Assembly (NCBI GenBank): GCA_963789885.1
Contig: CAWBNB010000005.1
Location: 427,530-491,529, forward strand
Origin: DATEDA01 sp963789885
GTDB lineage: Bacteria > Pseudomonadota > Gammaproteobacteria > Burkholderiales > SG8-39
Reading direction: 5' to 3'
Length of the DNA: 64,000 nucleotides
Part shown: positions 1 to 7,701 of the stretch, piece after piece
Layout: each line of letters opens with the position of its first letter
Numbering within the stretch: position 1 is the stretch's first letter
The notes under the pieces: model-generated
The model's input: only the letters and a program-made list of their open reading frames with translations
Told to the model about the DNA's origin: nothing
Database searches by the model: none
Program-made: the position numbers and the translations under genes

Positions 1-462
1 CTGAACGCCGGCGATCTGCTGGTGCTGGTCGCGATGGTGGTCTGGTCGACCTACACGCTGCTGCTGCCGCGCCGGCCGCTCGAGCTGTCGACGTTCGCCT
101 ACATCTTCCTGACCGGGGCCTTCGGGCTCGCCGGCCTCGCGCCGCTCTACGCCTGGGAGCTGGCTACCGGGCGCGGCGCGTTCGCGGTCACGCCGGAAGT
201 GGTTGCGGGCATCGCCTACTGCGCCGTCTGCGCATCGATCATGACCACGGTCACCCTCAACTACGGCGTCGATCGCGTCGGGGCGACGCGCGCGTCGTTC
301 TTCACCCATCTCGTGCCGGTCTTCGGCGCGGCGCTCGGCGTCACCCTGCTCGGCGAGCGGCTCGGGCTCTACCATCTCGCCGGCTTCGCATTCATCCTCG
401 CCGGAATCGCGGCGTCCAACGGCGCGCTCGGCGCCTTGAGCAAGGCCTGGCGGCCCGGCTAG
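1..462 (+). CDS. DMT/EamA-family permease, C-terminal part (5' truncated)
   Basis: The reading frame is open from the first base, so the gene starts upstream of the window; about 153 C-terminal residues are visible. They contain several hydrophobic helices (LLVLVAMVVWSTYTLL, the run around residues 35-55, and a final helix FAFILAGIAAS) and the second-EamA-repeat pattern in which a helix ending LGERLG precedes the last membrane segment. Family members are ten-helix inner-membrane drug/metabolite transporters. Substrate cannot be inferred. The stop lies 27 nt before ilvD on the same strand, so the two may be co-transcribed. Family assignment is fairly sure; function is not. Confidence 0.75.
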   Translation: MNAGDLLVLVAMVVWSTYTLLLPRRPLELSTFAYIFLTGAFGLAGLAPLYAWELATGRGAFAVTPEVVAGIAYCAVCASIMTTVTLNYGVDRVGATRASFFTHLVPVFGAALGVTLLGERLGLYHLAGFAFILAGIAASNGALGALSKAWRPG

Positions 463-489
463 ACTTCACGACCCAAAGGAGGAGTTTCC

Positions 490-2169
490 ATGGCGGACAA
501 CTGGCGTTCCAAAACCATCACCGGCGGCGTGGCGCGCTCGCCGAACCGCGCGATGCTGCGCGCGGTCGGGTTCACCGACGGCGACTTCGAGAAACCGATC
601 GTCGGCGTCGCGAACGGGCACTCGACGATGAACCCGTGCAACGCCGGCATCCAGCCGCTCGTCGACCGGGCGATGGCGGCGCTGAAGCAGGCCGGCGCGA
701 TGCCGCAGGTGTTCGGCTTCCCGACCGTGACCGACGGCATCGGCATGGGCACCGAAGGCATGAAGTACTCGCTCGTCTCGCGCGAGGTGATCGCCGACGC
801 GATCGAGACCTCGGTCAACGGGCAGATGATGGACGGCGTGCTCTCGATCGGCGGCTGCGACAAGAACATGCCCGGAGCGATGATGGCGATGGCACGCATC
901 AACGTGCCGGGGCTGTTCGTCTACGCCGGGACCATCAAGCCGGGGACGTGGAAGGGCCAGACGCTCACGATCGTCAGCCCGTTCGAGGCGGTCGGCGCGT
1001 TCACTGCGGGCAAGATGGCGCAGGAAGACTTCGACGGGATCGAGCGCAACGCCTGCCCATCGGTCGGCGCGTGCGGCGGCCAGTACACCGCGAACACGAT
1101 GTCGTCGTCGTTCGAGGCGCTGGGGATGAGCCTGCTCGGCTCCTCGCAGATGGCCTCGCCCGACGCGGAGAAAGCCGACTCTGCGGCCGAATCGGCGCGG
1201 GTGCTCGTGAACGCGATCCACAAGCAGATCCGGCCGCGCGACATCATCACCCGGAAGTCGATCGAGAACGCGATTGCGGTCGTTATGGCGACCGGCGGCT
1301 CGACCAACGCCGTCCTGCACTACTTGGCGATCGCCGCGGCGGCCGGCGTGAAGTGGACGATCGACGATTTCGAGCGCGTGCGGCGCAAGGTGCCGGTGCT
1401 CTGCAACCTCAAACCCTCGGGGCCGTACGTCGCGACGGACTTCCACAAGGCAGGCGGCGTGCCGCAGGTGCTCAAGATGCTGCTCGTGCATGGCCTCATC
1501 CACGGCGATTGCAGGACCATCACCGGCCGCACCCTCGCCGAGGAGCTGAAAGAGGTTCCGGATTCGCCGCGTGCGGACCAGGACGTCATCCGTCCGTGGG
1601 ACAGGCCGATGTATGCGCAGGGCCACCTCGCCATCCTGAAGGGCAACCTCGCGCCCGAGGGCTGCGTCGCGAAGATCACCGGCCTGAAGAAGACGTCGAT
1701 CACCGGTCCCGCGCGCGTCTTCGACTCCGAAGGGGCGTGCATGAAGGCGATCATGGCGCGCAAGATCAAGGCGGGCGACGTGATCGTGATCCGCTACGAG
1801 GGACCGAAGGGCGGGCCGGGCATGCAGGAGATGCTCGCGCCGACCTCGGCGCTCATCGGCCAGGGGCTCGGCGAGTCGGTGGGCCTCATCACCGACGGCC
1901 GTTTCTCCGGCGGCACCTGGGGGATGGTCGTCGGCCACGTCGCGCCCGAGGCGTACGTCGGCGGCCCGATCGGGCTCGTGAAGGAAGGCGACTCGATCAC
2001 GATCGACGCCGCCAAGCGCCTCCTCCAGCTCAACGTGCCGGCGAAAGAGCTCGCCGCGCGCCGCAAGAAGTGGAAGCAGCCCAAGCCGCGCTACACGAAG
2101 GGCCTCATGGCGAAGTACATGAAGCTGGTCTCGACCGCGAGCAAGGGCGCCATCACCGACGGCGAGTAG
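490..2169 (+). CDS. ilvD: dihydroxy-acid dehydratase
   Basis: A 559-residue IlvD/Edd-family dehydratase that converts 2,3-dihydroxy-isovalerate/-methylvalerate to the 2-oxo acids in cytosolic valine/isoleucine synthesis. Conserved iron-sulfur cysteines are visible at C50, C123 (in GGCDKNMPG, with K125 the usual carbamylated lysine) and C195 (in ACPSVGACGGQYTANTM), plus the GRFSGG motif near the C-terminus. Length matches the roughly 557-residue IlvD type. The ATG is preceded by AAAGGAGGAG about 6 nt upstream. A sugar-acid dehydratase of the same superfamily is the alternative, but the motifs and length fit IlvD best. A hairpin follows the stop. Confidence 0.93.
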   Translation: MADNWRSKTITGGVARSPNRAMLRAVGFTDGDFEKPIVGVANGHSTMNPCNAGIQPLVDRAMAALKQAGAMPQVFGFPTVTDGIGMGTEGMKYSLVSREVIADAIETSVNGQMMDGVLSIGGCDKNMPGAMMAMARINVPGLFVYAGTIKPGTWKGQTLTIVSPFEAVGAFTAGKMAQEDFDGIERNACPSVGACGGQYTANTMSSSFEALGMSLLGSSQMASPDAEKADSAAESARVLVNAIHKQIRPRDIITRKSIENAIAVVMATGGSTNAVLHYLAIAAAAGVKWTIDDFERVRRKVPVLCNLKPSGPYVATDFHKAGGVPQVLKMLLVHGLIHGDCRTITGRTLAEELKEVPDSPRADQDVIRPWDRPMYAQGHLAILKGNLAPEGCVAKITGLKKTSITGPARVFDSEGACMKAIMARKIKAGDVIVIRYEGPKGGPGMQEMLAPTSALIGQGLGESVGLITDGRFSGGTWGMVVGHVAPEAYVGGPIGLVKEGDSITIDAAKRLLQLNVPAKELAARRKKWKQPKPRYTKGLMAKYMKLVSTASKGAITDGE

Positions 2170-2175
2170 CGGCAG

Positions 2176-2202
2176 GCTTCCGGCGGCGACGCCGTCGGAA
2201 GC
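2176..2202 (+). terminator. hairpin after ilvD
   Basis: GCTTCCG and CGGAAGC arms enclose an inner CGGC/GCCG stem with a GAC loop, joined through one G.U pair. No T-run follows, so this is a terminator-like or 3'-stabilising hairpin rather than a clear intrinsic terminator. Confidence 0.45.
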
Positions 2203-2307
2203 GAGCGGTCGGATGCCGCATGTCGCGCCGCGTCCGGCTACCGTCGCGCGGCGAAAGCTGGAACAATCCCCGCGTGGACCGGTCGCGGCCCACGCGGGGA
2301 GGGGAGC

Positions 2308-2922
2308 ATGCGGTCGATACTGATCGCCAATCCGAAAGGCGGCAGCGGCAAGACCACGCTGTCGACGAATCTGGCGGGGGCGCTCGCGCACGCCGGCGAA
2401 ACCGTCTGCCTCTGGGACCTCGATCGCCAGCACTCGGCGCTCGAGTGGCTGAAGCTCCGGCCCGAGCACCTGCCGCGCATCATCCGCCTCGACGAGCGGG
2501 AGTCGGCGCCGCGCCGAGCGAGCTGGCTCGTCCTCGATTCGCCCGCCGGGTTGCACGGCAAGCGCCTCGGCGAGCTGGTGAAGGAGGCGAACCGCGTGCT
2601 GGTGCCGATCATGCCGTCGGTGTTCGACATCGCCGCGACGCGCGACTTCCTGGCCGAGCTCGCGCAGGAGAAAGCGGTTCGCAAGCACAAGACCTTCGTC
2701 GGCGTGATCGGCAACCGCGTCGACCCACGCACGCGCGCCGCGACCCAGCTCATCACCTACGTCCGCGAGCACGACATGCCGCTCGTCGGTTGGCTGCGCG
2801 ACACGCAGCTCTACGCGAACGCGGCGTTCATGGGGATGTCGATCTTCGATCTGCCCAACTGGCAGTCGGAGCGCGAGACGCCGTTCTGGAAGCCGATCGT
2901 CGACTGGGTGCAGGAGGAGTGA
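2308..2922 (+). CDS. ParA/MinD-type ATPase, orphan
   Basis: A 204-residue deviant-Walker P-loop ATPase. The Walker A motif KGGSGKTT is at residues 10-17, with the deviant lysine K10, the WDLDRQ switch at 36-41 and the Walker B-like LVLDSPAG around 74-81. It is short for a chromosome-partition ParA and lacks an N-terminal helix-turn-helix. No ParB-like gene is adjacent, so it more resembles orphan ParA proteins used for positioning cargo or plasmid-like maintenance. The start follows GGGGAGC. Its TGA overlaps the GTG of the downstream alpha/beta hydrolase, which implies translational coupling. Cargo or partner is unknown. Confidence 0.8.
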   Translation: MRSILIANPKGGSGKTTLSTNLAGALAHAGETVCLWDLDRQHSALEWLKLRPEHLPRIIRLDERESAPRRASWLVLDSPAGLHGKRLGELVKEANRVLVPIMPSVFDIAATRDFLAELAQEKAVRKHKTFVGVIGNRVDPRTRAATQLITYVREHDMPLVGWLRDTQLYANAAFMGMSIFDLPNWQSERETPFWKPIVDWVQEE

Positions 2923-3839
2923 CGCTGGAACCCCTCGCCAACTTGCCGGAGGCGGCGCGCCGCACGCTCGCCGAGATCGGGCCGGTCTGGGGCGCCGACA
3001 TCCAGCGGCACCGGGACCTCGTGTTGCAGATCTATCGGCCGCTGCTCGCTGCCGCGCCGAAAGCCGGCGTCGAGGTGACGCGGGGCATCGCCTACGGCGC
3101 TCACCGGCGGCAGATCCTGGACGTGTACCGGCACACGAGCGCGGCGAACGTGCCGGTCGTGCTCTTCGTGCACGGTGGCGCGTTCGTGCGCGGCGACAAG
3201 GACGTCACCGACGAGGTCTACGCCAACGTCTGCTACTACTTCGCGCGGCACGGCTACCTCGCGGTCAACATCGAGTACCGGCTTGCGCCCGAGTCGAGAT
3301 TCCCGGGCGGTGCGGAGGATCTCGCCGGCGCGATCGCGTGGGCGAAGCGCAGCGCGCGCGACTTCGGCGGCGAGCCGCAGCGTCTCCTGCTCGTCGGCCA
3401 CTCGGCGGGCTCGACGCACGTCGCGGGCTACGCGTGGGATCCGAACATGCCGGTGCGCGTCGACCCGGCGGTGAAGGGGATCGTGCTCATCAGCGGCCGG
3501 CTGCGCGCCGATGCGCGACCCGACAACCCGAATGCCGCGGGCGTGCGCGCGTACTTCGGCGACGACGAATCGTTGTACGAAGCGCGCTCGCCGGTGACCT
3601 ACGCCGGCGCTTCGCAGCTGCCGGTCTTCCTGGCGATCGCGGAGCACGAGAATCCGCTGCTCGACGTCTACGGCGCGGAAACCCTGCACCACATCGCGGT
3701 CGCGCGCGGCCGCGCACCGCGGTTCCTTCGCCTGCCGCGCCACAACCACATCTCGATCATCGCGCACGTCAACACCGAGGAAGACACGCTCGGTGCGGAG
3801 ATGCGGGATTTCTTCGCGAGCGAGTGCGGCGACCGGTGA
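2919..3839 (+). CDS. alpha/beta hydrolase (HSL/BD-FAE-like esterase)
   Basis: A 306-residue serine hydrolase. The oxyanion-hole HGG is at residues 85-87, the nucleophile elbow GHSAGS at 160-165 (S162) and the probable catalytic histidine in HNHIS at H277. The acidic residue probably lies in AEHENPLLD (about 241-249). Family members are cytosolic esterases or kynurenine-formamidase-like enzymes; substrate is not predictable. The GTG start overlaps the ParA stop by four bases, and upstream in-frame sequence is only non-coding shadow. It ends six bases before the convergent vapC stop. Fold is sure; specific reaction unknown. Confidence 0.85.
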   Translation: MTLEPLANLPEAARRTLAEIGPVWGADIQRHRDLVLQIYRPLLAAAPKAGVEVTRGIAYGAHRRQILDVYRHTSAANVPVVLFVHGGAFVRGDKDVTDEVYANVCYYFARHGYLAVNIEYRLAPESRFPGGAEDLAGAIAWAKRSARDFGGEPQRLLLVGHSAGSTHVAGYAWDPNMPVRVDPAVKGIVLISGRLRADARPDNPNAAGVRAYFGDDESLYEARSPVTYAGASQLPVFLAIAEHENPLLDVYGAETLHHIAVARGRAPRFLRLPRHNHISIIAHVNTEEDTLGAEMRDFFASECGDR

Positions 3840-3845
3840 ACCCGG

Positions 3846-4274
3846 TCACAGAGCGAACAGGTGCCTCGCTTCGGCCCCTCGAATCGCACTCAGCGCGATC
3901 GCGCGGTCGAACGTGACGAAGCGTCCACCGCGGCGGACGGCTAGCGCAAGCAGATAGAGGTCGGTCAGCTGGCGAGGGCCGTGGATGCGCGTCGCGTCCG
4001 CGACGTCCTCGTCGAGAAGGCTCAACTCGTCCGGCCAGAATGCGTGATGAGCGCTCGCCGTGGCTTCCCGCAGCCGCTCGATCACGCCGCGCACCGGCAA
4101 AGCGTTCGGATAGCCCTGGTGCGACATGATCCGGATGCAACCATTCTGAGTGATGGGGGAGGATGCCCAGCCGCCGGGCGCGTTGTCGTGAAACCACTCC
4201 CGTGCACGATCGTGCGATGCGTGGTCGGCGTCCAACAGCGCGATGAGCACGTTGACGTCGAGCAGCGCACGCAT
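3846..4274 (-). CDS. PIN-domain ribonuclease toxin (VapC-like)
   Basis: A 142-residue PIN-domain protein, expected to be a Mg-dependent RNase toxin. Acidic metal ligands are visible at D6 (LLDVNVLIALLD), D106 (LTDLYLLALA) and D124 (VTFDRAI), with E86 or E90 as possible further acids. The length is typical of the TA-system VapC group with a Leu/Val-rich core. Its ATG overlaps the TGA of the upstream antitoxin gene by one base, the standard type II arrangement. It closes a minus-strand run downstream of the four-carbon acid sugar genes. Confidence 0.85.
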   Translation of the reverse strand: MRALLDVNVLIALLDADHASHDRAREWFHDNAPGGWASSPITQNGCIRIMSHQGYPNALPVRGVIERLREATASAHHAFWPDELSLLDEDVADATRIHGPRQLTDLYLLALAVRRGGRFVTFDRAIALSAIRGAEARHLFAL

Positions 4275-4516
4275 CAGTACACGTCGTCCTCGCGCAGTGA
4301 GTCGATCAGCTCGTTGGTCACGATGCCGCCGCGCGGTGGGAACGGCCGGAAGCCGTACACGGCGCGCGGTTCCCGGACCGCCGCAGTCGCGCGCGGGGCG
4401 GTGAGCGCGCTCCGCGCGAGCGCCGAGATCACCTGACCGGCGGTCTTCTTCTCCCGCCGGGCGAGCTCCTTGGCCGCCTGCAGGACGTCCTCATCGATGT
4501 CGAGAGTGGTGCGCAC
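4274..4516 (-). CDS. antitoxin (VapB-like, ribbon-helix-helix N-terminus)
   Basis: An 80-residue protein beginning MRTTLDIDEDVLQAAKELA, the pattern of a ribbon-helix-helix strand followed by helix, with a C-terminal tail (about 45-80) rich in Pro, Arg and acidic residues that would bind and block the toxin. Starts at GTG. It is directly followed by the PIN toxin. An inverted repeat GATGC-TACT-GCATC lies 7-20 bases upstream of the start and is a natural candidate for autoregulatory binding. Confidence 0.82.
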   Translation of the reverse strand: MRTTLDIDEDVLQAAKELARREKKTAGQVISALARSALTAPRATAAVREPRAVYGFRPFPPRGGIVTNELIDSLREDDVY

Positions 4517-4522
4517 GCATCA

Positions 4523-4536
4523 GATGCTACTGCATC
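4523..4536 (-). promoter_or_regulatory. inverted repeat upstream of the antitoxin gene
   Basis: GATGC-TACT-GCATC, a perfect 5-bp dyad just upstream of the vapB-like start. RHH antitoxins usually bind short dyads here; this assignment is inferred from position only. Confidence 0.4.
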
Positions 4537-4549
4537 ACGCATGCTTCCG

Positions 4550-5710
4550 TCAAATCCGCGGCCACAACCGCCGGCTGGCGAGCACCGCTCCCTCCGCCAT
4601 CGCCGCGAGCTTCGCGAAGCAGACCTCCGGATCGACCAGCGCGTCGCCGGCGAAGGTGGAGAACCCGCAGTCCGAGCCGGCCATCACCCGCTCGCGTCCG
4701 ACGATGTCGGCAAAGCGCACGAGCCGCTCGGCGACGAGCTCCGGGTGCTCCACGTAGTTCGAGGTCGACTGGATCACGCCCGGAACGAGGATCAGGTCCT
4801 GCGGGATCTCGCGCTTCCGCTCGGCGAACACCGCCCACTCGTGCGCGTGGCGCGGGTTCGCGGCCTCGAACAGCAGCGCGCCGGCCCTCACCTTCATGAC
4901 AGTGCCGAAGATCGCCGCGAGCGGGATGTCGCGATGGTGCGGCCCTTCGTAGTTGCCCCAGCATAGGTGCACGCGGACGCGGTCGGCGGGGATGCCTGCG
5001 AGCGCATGGTTCAGTGCTTCGACCTGTTCCTCTGCGTGACCGATGAAGTCATCGTCACTTCCGGCCTTGTACGCCAGGTGACGGCCCATCGCGAGGTCCG
5101 GACAGTCCACCTGCAGCAGGAAACCCGCCTCGACGATCGCGCGGTACTCGTCGCGCATCGCATCGGCGAGCGCCGCGAGGTACTCGCCCTGCGTCCCGTA
5201 GTGCCGGTTCGACTGGAACACGGCGATCACGCCCGGCGACGCCGCATTCACGAAGCCTTCGATCGCACCGCTACCGGCAAGCGCGGTGCGAAATCGCGCG
5301 AGATCCGCTTCGAGCGGCGCGCGGTCCTTCACCGCGATCGGTCCGGTGCAGCACGGACGGGCGAGCCGGATCGCGCCGGCGCGGCGGGACACCAGCTTGC
5401 GGAAGAAGCCCGGGAAATCGTCCAGGTCGGCACCGCGCATCCCGGGGCTGTCGCCCGAAAAGCCGCTGAGGCGATCCTTGATGTACGTCGCGTAGCTCGG
5501 TTTCGACTGCTCGCCGTCGCTGACGACGTCGACGCCCGCGGCGCGCTGCTTCCGCACGATCTCGACTACGGCTTCGCTCATCACGGCGTCGAACGCCGCG
5601 CGGTCGAACGGTTCGCCGGCCTCCTTCCGTGCGAGCAGGTCGACGACGTTCTGCGGCCGCGGCAACGAGCCGACGTGCGTGACGAGGATGCGGTCGGTGC
5701 TCGTCCTCAC
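4550..5710 (-). CDS. cobalamin-independent methionine synthase-like (MetE C-terminal family) protein
   Basis: A 386-residue TIM-barrel protein of the MetE/epoxyalkane:coenzyme M transferase-like family. Candidate zinc ligands are H248 and C250 (VHLCWGN), E282 (LLFEAANPRH) and C348 (GSDCGFST). It has only the catalytic half and lacks the N-terminal domain of full MetE (about 750 residues), so it is not a standard methionine synthase. The usual family chemistry is zinc-activated thiol alkyl transfer. It begins 26 nt after the otnC stop on the same strand and is probably in the same transcript; a link to tetronate metabolism is not obvious. Starts at GTG. Confidence 0.8.
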   Translation of the reverse strand: MRTSTDRILVTHVGSLPRPQNVVDLLARKEAGEPFDRAAFDAVMSEAVVEIVRKQRAAGVDVVSDGEQSKPSYATYIKDRLSGFSGDSPGMRGADLDDFPGFFRKLVSRRAGAIRLARPCCTGPIAVKDRAPLEADLARFRTALAGSGAIEGFVNAASPGVIAVFQSNRHYGTQGEYLAALADAMRDEYRAIVEAGFLLQVDCPDLAMGRHLAYKAGSDDDFIGHAEEQVEALNHALAGIPADRVRVHLCWGNYEGPHHRDIPLAAIFGTVMKVRAGALLFEAANPRHAHEWAVFAERKREIPQDLILVPGVIQSTSNYVEHPELVAERLVRFADIVGRERVMAGSDCGFSTFAGDALVDPEVCFAKLAAMAEGAVLASRRLWPRI

Positions 5711-5735
5711 GCCCGCCCCGGCCCCGCTTGCGTGC

Positions 5736-6368
5736 TCAGGACGGAAATCTCGCCCGCAGGTCCGCGATCTGCTCCGGCGTGAGCAGGCGCACCTTCTCGC
5801 CGCGGAGCATGAGGAACAGCTTCGCAGTCGCCTCCAGCTCCTCGACCGCGTCGGCCGCCGCGGCGAGCGTGCTCCCGGCGACGACCGGGCCGTGGTTCGC
5901 GAGCAGCACCGCGTGATGCTTCCCGGCGAAGCCCCGCACCGCGTCCGCGAGTTTCATGTCGCCGGGCGCGTAGTAGGGGACGAGCGGCAGCCGGCCGATC
6001 CGCATCACGTAGTACGCGGTCAGCGCCGGCAACACGTCGGCGGGGTCGACGTCCGCGAGCACCGAGACGGCGACCGAGTGCGTCGAGTGCAGGTGCACGA
6101 CCGCGGCCGTTGCCTCGCGCTCCTGGTACATCGCAAGATGCAGGAAGTTCTCCTTCGACGGCGCGTCGCCCGAGACGAGCTTGCCGTTCCAATCGAGCTT
6201 CGAGAGCCGCGCCGGGTCGAGCCGGCCGAGGTTCGAGCCGGTCGGCGTCAGGAGCCAGCCCTCGTCGAGCTTCGCACTGATGTTGCCGGTCGAGCCGTGA
6301 GTCAGGCCGCGCTCGTAGATCGAGCGGCCGAGGAGCGCGATCTCTTCGCGGAGTTTCGCTTCCGTCAT
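5736..6368 (-). CDS. otnC: class II aldolase family, 3-oxo-tetronate 4-phosphate decarboxylase
   Basis: A 210-residue class II aldolase/adducin-fold enzyme. Zinc-binding histidines are visible in VHLHSTHS (H92, H94) and NHGPVV (H159), with catalytic acid E73. Together with the adjacent OtnK and LtnD homologues this matches the four-carbon acid sugar pathway, in which OtnC decarboxylates 3-oxo-tetronate 4-phosphate to dihydroxyacetone phosphate. I chose the ATG at 6368; a TTG at 6383 is in frame but lies inside a perfect hairpin and has no ribosome binding site. Assignment relies partly on operon context. Confidence 0.85.
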   Translation of the reverse strand: MTEAKLREEIALLGRSIYERGLTHGSTGNISAKLDEGWLLTPTGSNLGRLDPARLSKLDWNGKLVSGDAPSKENFLHLAMYQEREATAAVVHLHSTHSVAVSVLADVDPADVLPALTAYYVMRIGRLPLVPYYAPGDMKLADAVRGFAGKHHAVLLANHGPVVAGSTLAAAADAVEELEATAKLFLMLRGEKVRLLTPEQIADLRARFPS

Positions 6369-6378
6369 GACGCACGGG

Positions 6379-6403
6379 TACAAGGGGGTAACGCCCCCTT
6401 GTA
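6379..6403 (-). repeat. perfect REP-like hairpin between otnK and otnC
   Basis: TACAAGGGGG and CCCCCTTGTA form a 10-bp perfect stem with a 5-nt loop. On the minus strand the segment GGGGATCTACAAGGGGGCG (6392-6410) matches 17 of 19 bases of GGGGATTTGCAAGGGGGCG at 57702-57720, also beside a hairpin. It sits in the otnK-otnC gap, so it may tune relative expression or mRNA stability. Confidence 0.5.
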
Positions 6404-6426
6404 GATCCCCCAGGTTAGGCGTTGCA

Positions 6427-7701
6427 TCATGACGACTGCGCCAGCGCCTTCTCGAAGAAGTCCGGCGTGCCGAAGTTGCCGCTCTTGAGCGCGAGCGCGA
6501 TGCGCGGCTCGCTGCCGACGCTCGTCGTCCACGGCACGCCGGGATCGATCTGCGGGCCGATCGCGAGCGCCTTCACGCCCAGCGCCTTCACCACTGCACC
6601 GGAAGTTTCGCCGCCGGCGACCACCATGCGCCGCACGCCGCTCGCGACGATCCGCTCCGCGACGATCGCGAGCGCGTCCTCGATGAGGGCTGCTGCGCGC
6701 TCCGCCCCGAGCCTTGCCTGCACTGCAGCGACCTGCGACGGCTCGGCGGTCGAGTAAACGAGGAACGGCTTCCCCGCCTCGAGCGCTGGCGCGATCGCGG
6801 AAAGCGCCTTTGCCGCAAGCCGGGCGGCATCGTGCTCGGCGATCGGGTCGAGGGCGTGCGCCGGGTGCCGCGCGGCCATCTGCGCGACCTGCTGGCGCGT
6901 GGCCGCCGAGCAACTGCCCGCGAGCACGGCCGGCTTCCCCCCGGCGGCCGGAAGCCGGGCCGCGTCGGTGCGAGGCTGCATCAGACCGGCGGCGAAGAAG
7001 TTCTGCGGCAGCCCGAGCGCGACGCCGGAGCCGGCAGTCACCAGGGCGAGGCCCGCGCACGCGGCACCGATCGCCATCAGGTCCTCGTCGGCGAGCGCGT
7101 CCACGACCGCGTAGACCGTCCCCTTCGTGCGGAGCTCGTCGAAGCGCGCGCGGATCGCATTCGCGCCGCGCCGCACGGTCTTGTGCTCGACGAGCCCGAC
7201 CGGGCGCTTCGTCTGCCCTGCGAGCACGCGGACCAGGCTCGAGTCCCGCATCGGCGTGAGCGGGTGGTCCTTCATCGGCGAATCCGAGAGCAGCAGGTCG
7301 CCGACGAAGAGATGGCCCTTGTAGATCGTGCGGCCGTTCTCGGGGAACGCGGGGCAGGCGATCGTGAAGTCGGCGCCGAGCGCGTCGAGCAGCGCGTCGC
7401 CGACCGGGCCGATGTTGCCGGCGGGCGTGGAGTCGAACGTCGAGCAGTACTTGAAGTAGATCTGGCGGGCGCCTGCGCTCCGCAGCCAGGCGAGCGCGGC
7501 GAGCGACTGCGACACGGCTTCGGCCGCCGGAATCGTGCGCGACTTGAGCGCGACGACGACTGCGTCCGCGCCGGCCGCGACCCGCGCATCCTCGGGGACG
7601 CCGATGGTCTGCACGGTGCGCATCCCGGCGCGGACCAGCATGCTCGCGAGGTCGGTCGCGCCGGTGAAATCGTCCGCGATGCAGCCGAGCAGCGCGCTCA
7701 C
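6427..7701 (-). CDS. otnK: 3-oxo-tetronate kinase (four-carbon acid sugar kinase)
   Basis: A 424-residue DUF1537/SBD-family kinase. The N-terminal sugar-binding domain begins LLGCIADDFTGATDLASML, with the family signature ADDFTGATD at residues 9-17, and the C-terminal nucleotide-binding domain carries VAGGETSGAVVKAL. It phosphorylates 3-oxo-tetronate for the downstream decarboxylase. The GTG start (7699-7701) overlaps the ltnD stop as GTGA, which fixes the start; the longer open frame upstream is the ltnD shadow. Transcribed ltnD-otnK-otnC. Confidence 0.9.
   Translation of the reverse strand: MSALLGCIADDFTGATDLASMLVRAGMRTVQTIGVPEDARVAAGADAVVVALKSRTIPAAEAVSQSLAALAWLRSAGARQIYFKYCSTFDSTPAGNIGPVGDALLDALGADFTIACPAFPENGRTIYKGHLFVGDLLLSDSPMKDHPLTPMRDSSLVRVLAGQTKRPVGLVEHKTVRRGANAIRARFDELRTKGTVYAVVDALADEDLMAIGAACAGLALVTAGSGVALGLPQNFFAAGLMQPRTDAARLPAAGGKPAVLAGSCSAATRQQVAQMAARHPAHALDPIAEHDAARLAAKALSAIAPALEAGKPFLVYSTAEPSQVAAVQARLGAERAAALIEDALAIVAERIVASGVRRMVVAGGETSGAVVKALGVKALAIGPQIDPGVPWTTSVGSEPRIALALKSGNFGTPDFFEKALAQSS

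Noticed and set aside
466..2772. 768-codon open frame on the minus strand opposite ilvD and parA
   Set aside because: Composition is Arg/Ala/Asp-rich shadow typical of high-GC antisense frames; ilvD and ParA on the plus strand have clear motifs.
6381..6383. TTG start for otnC five codons upstream
   Set aside because: It lies within a perfect hairpin and has no ribosome binding site; the ATG at 6368 matches the family N-terminus better.
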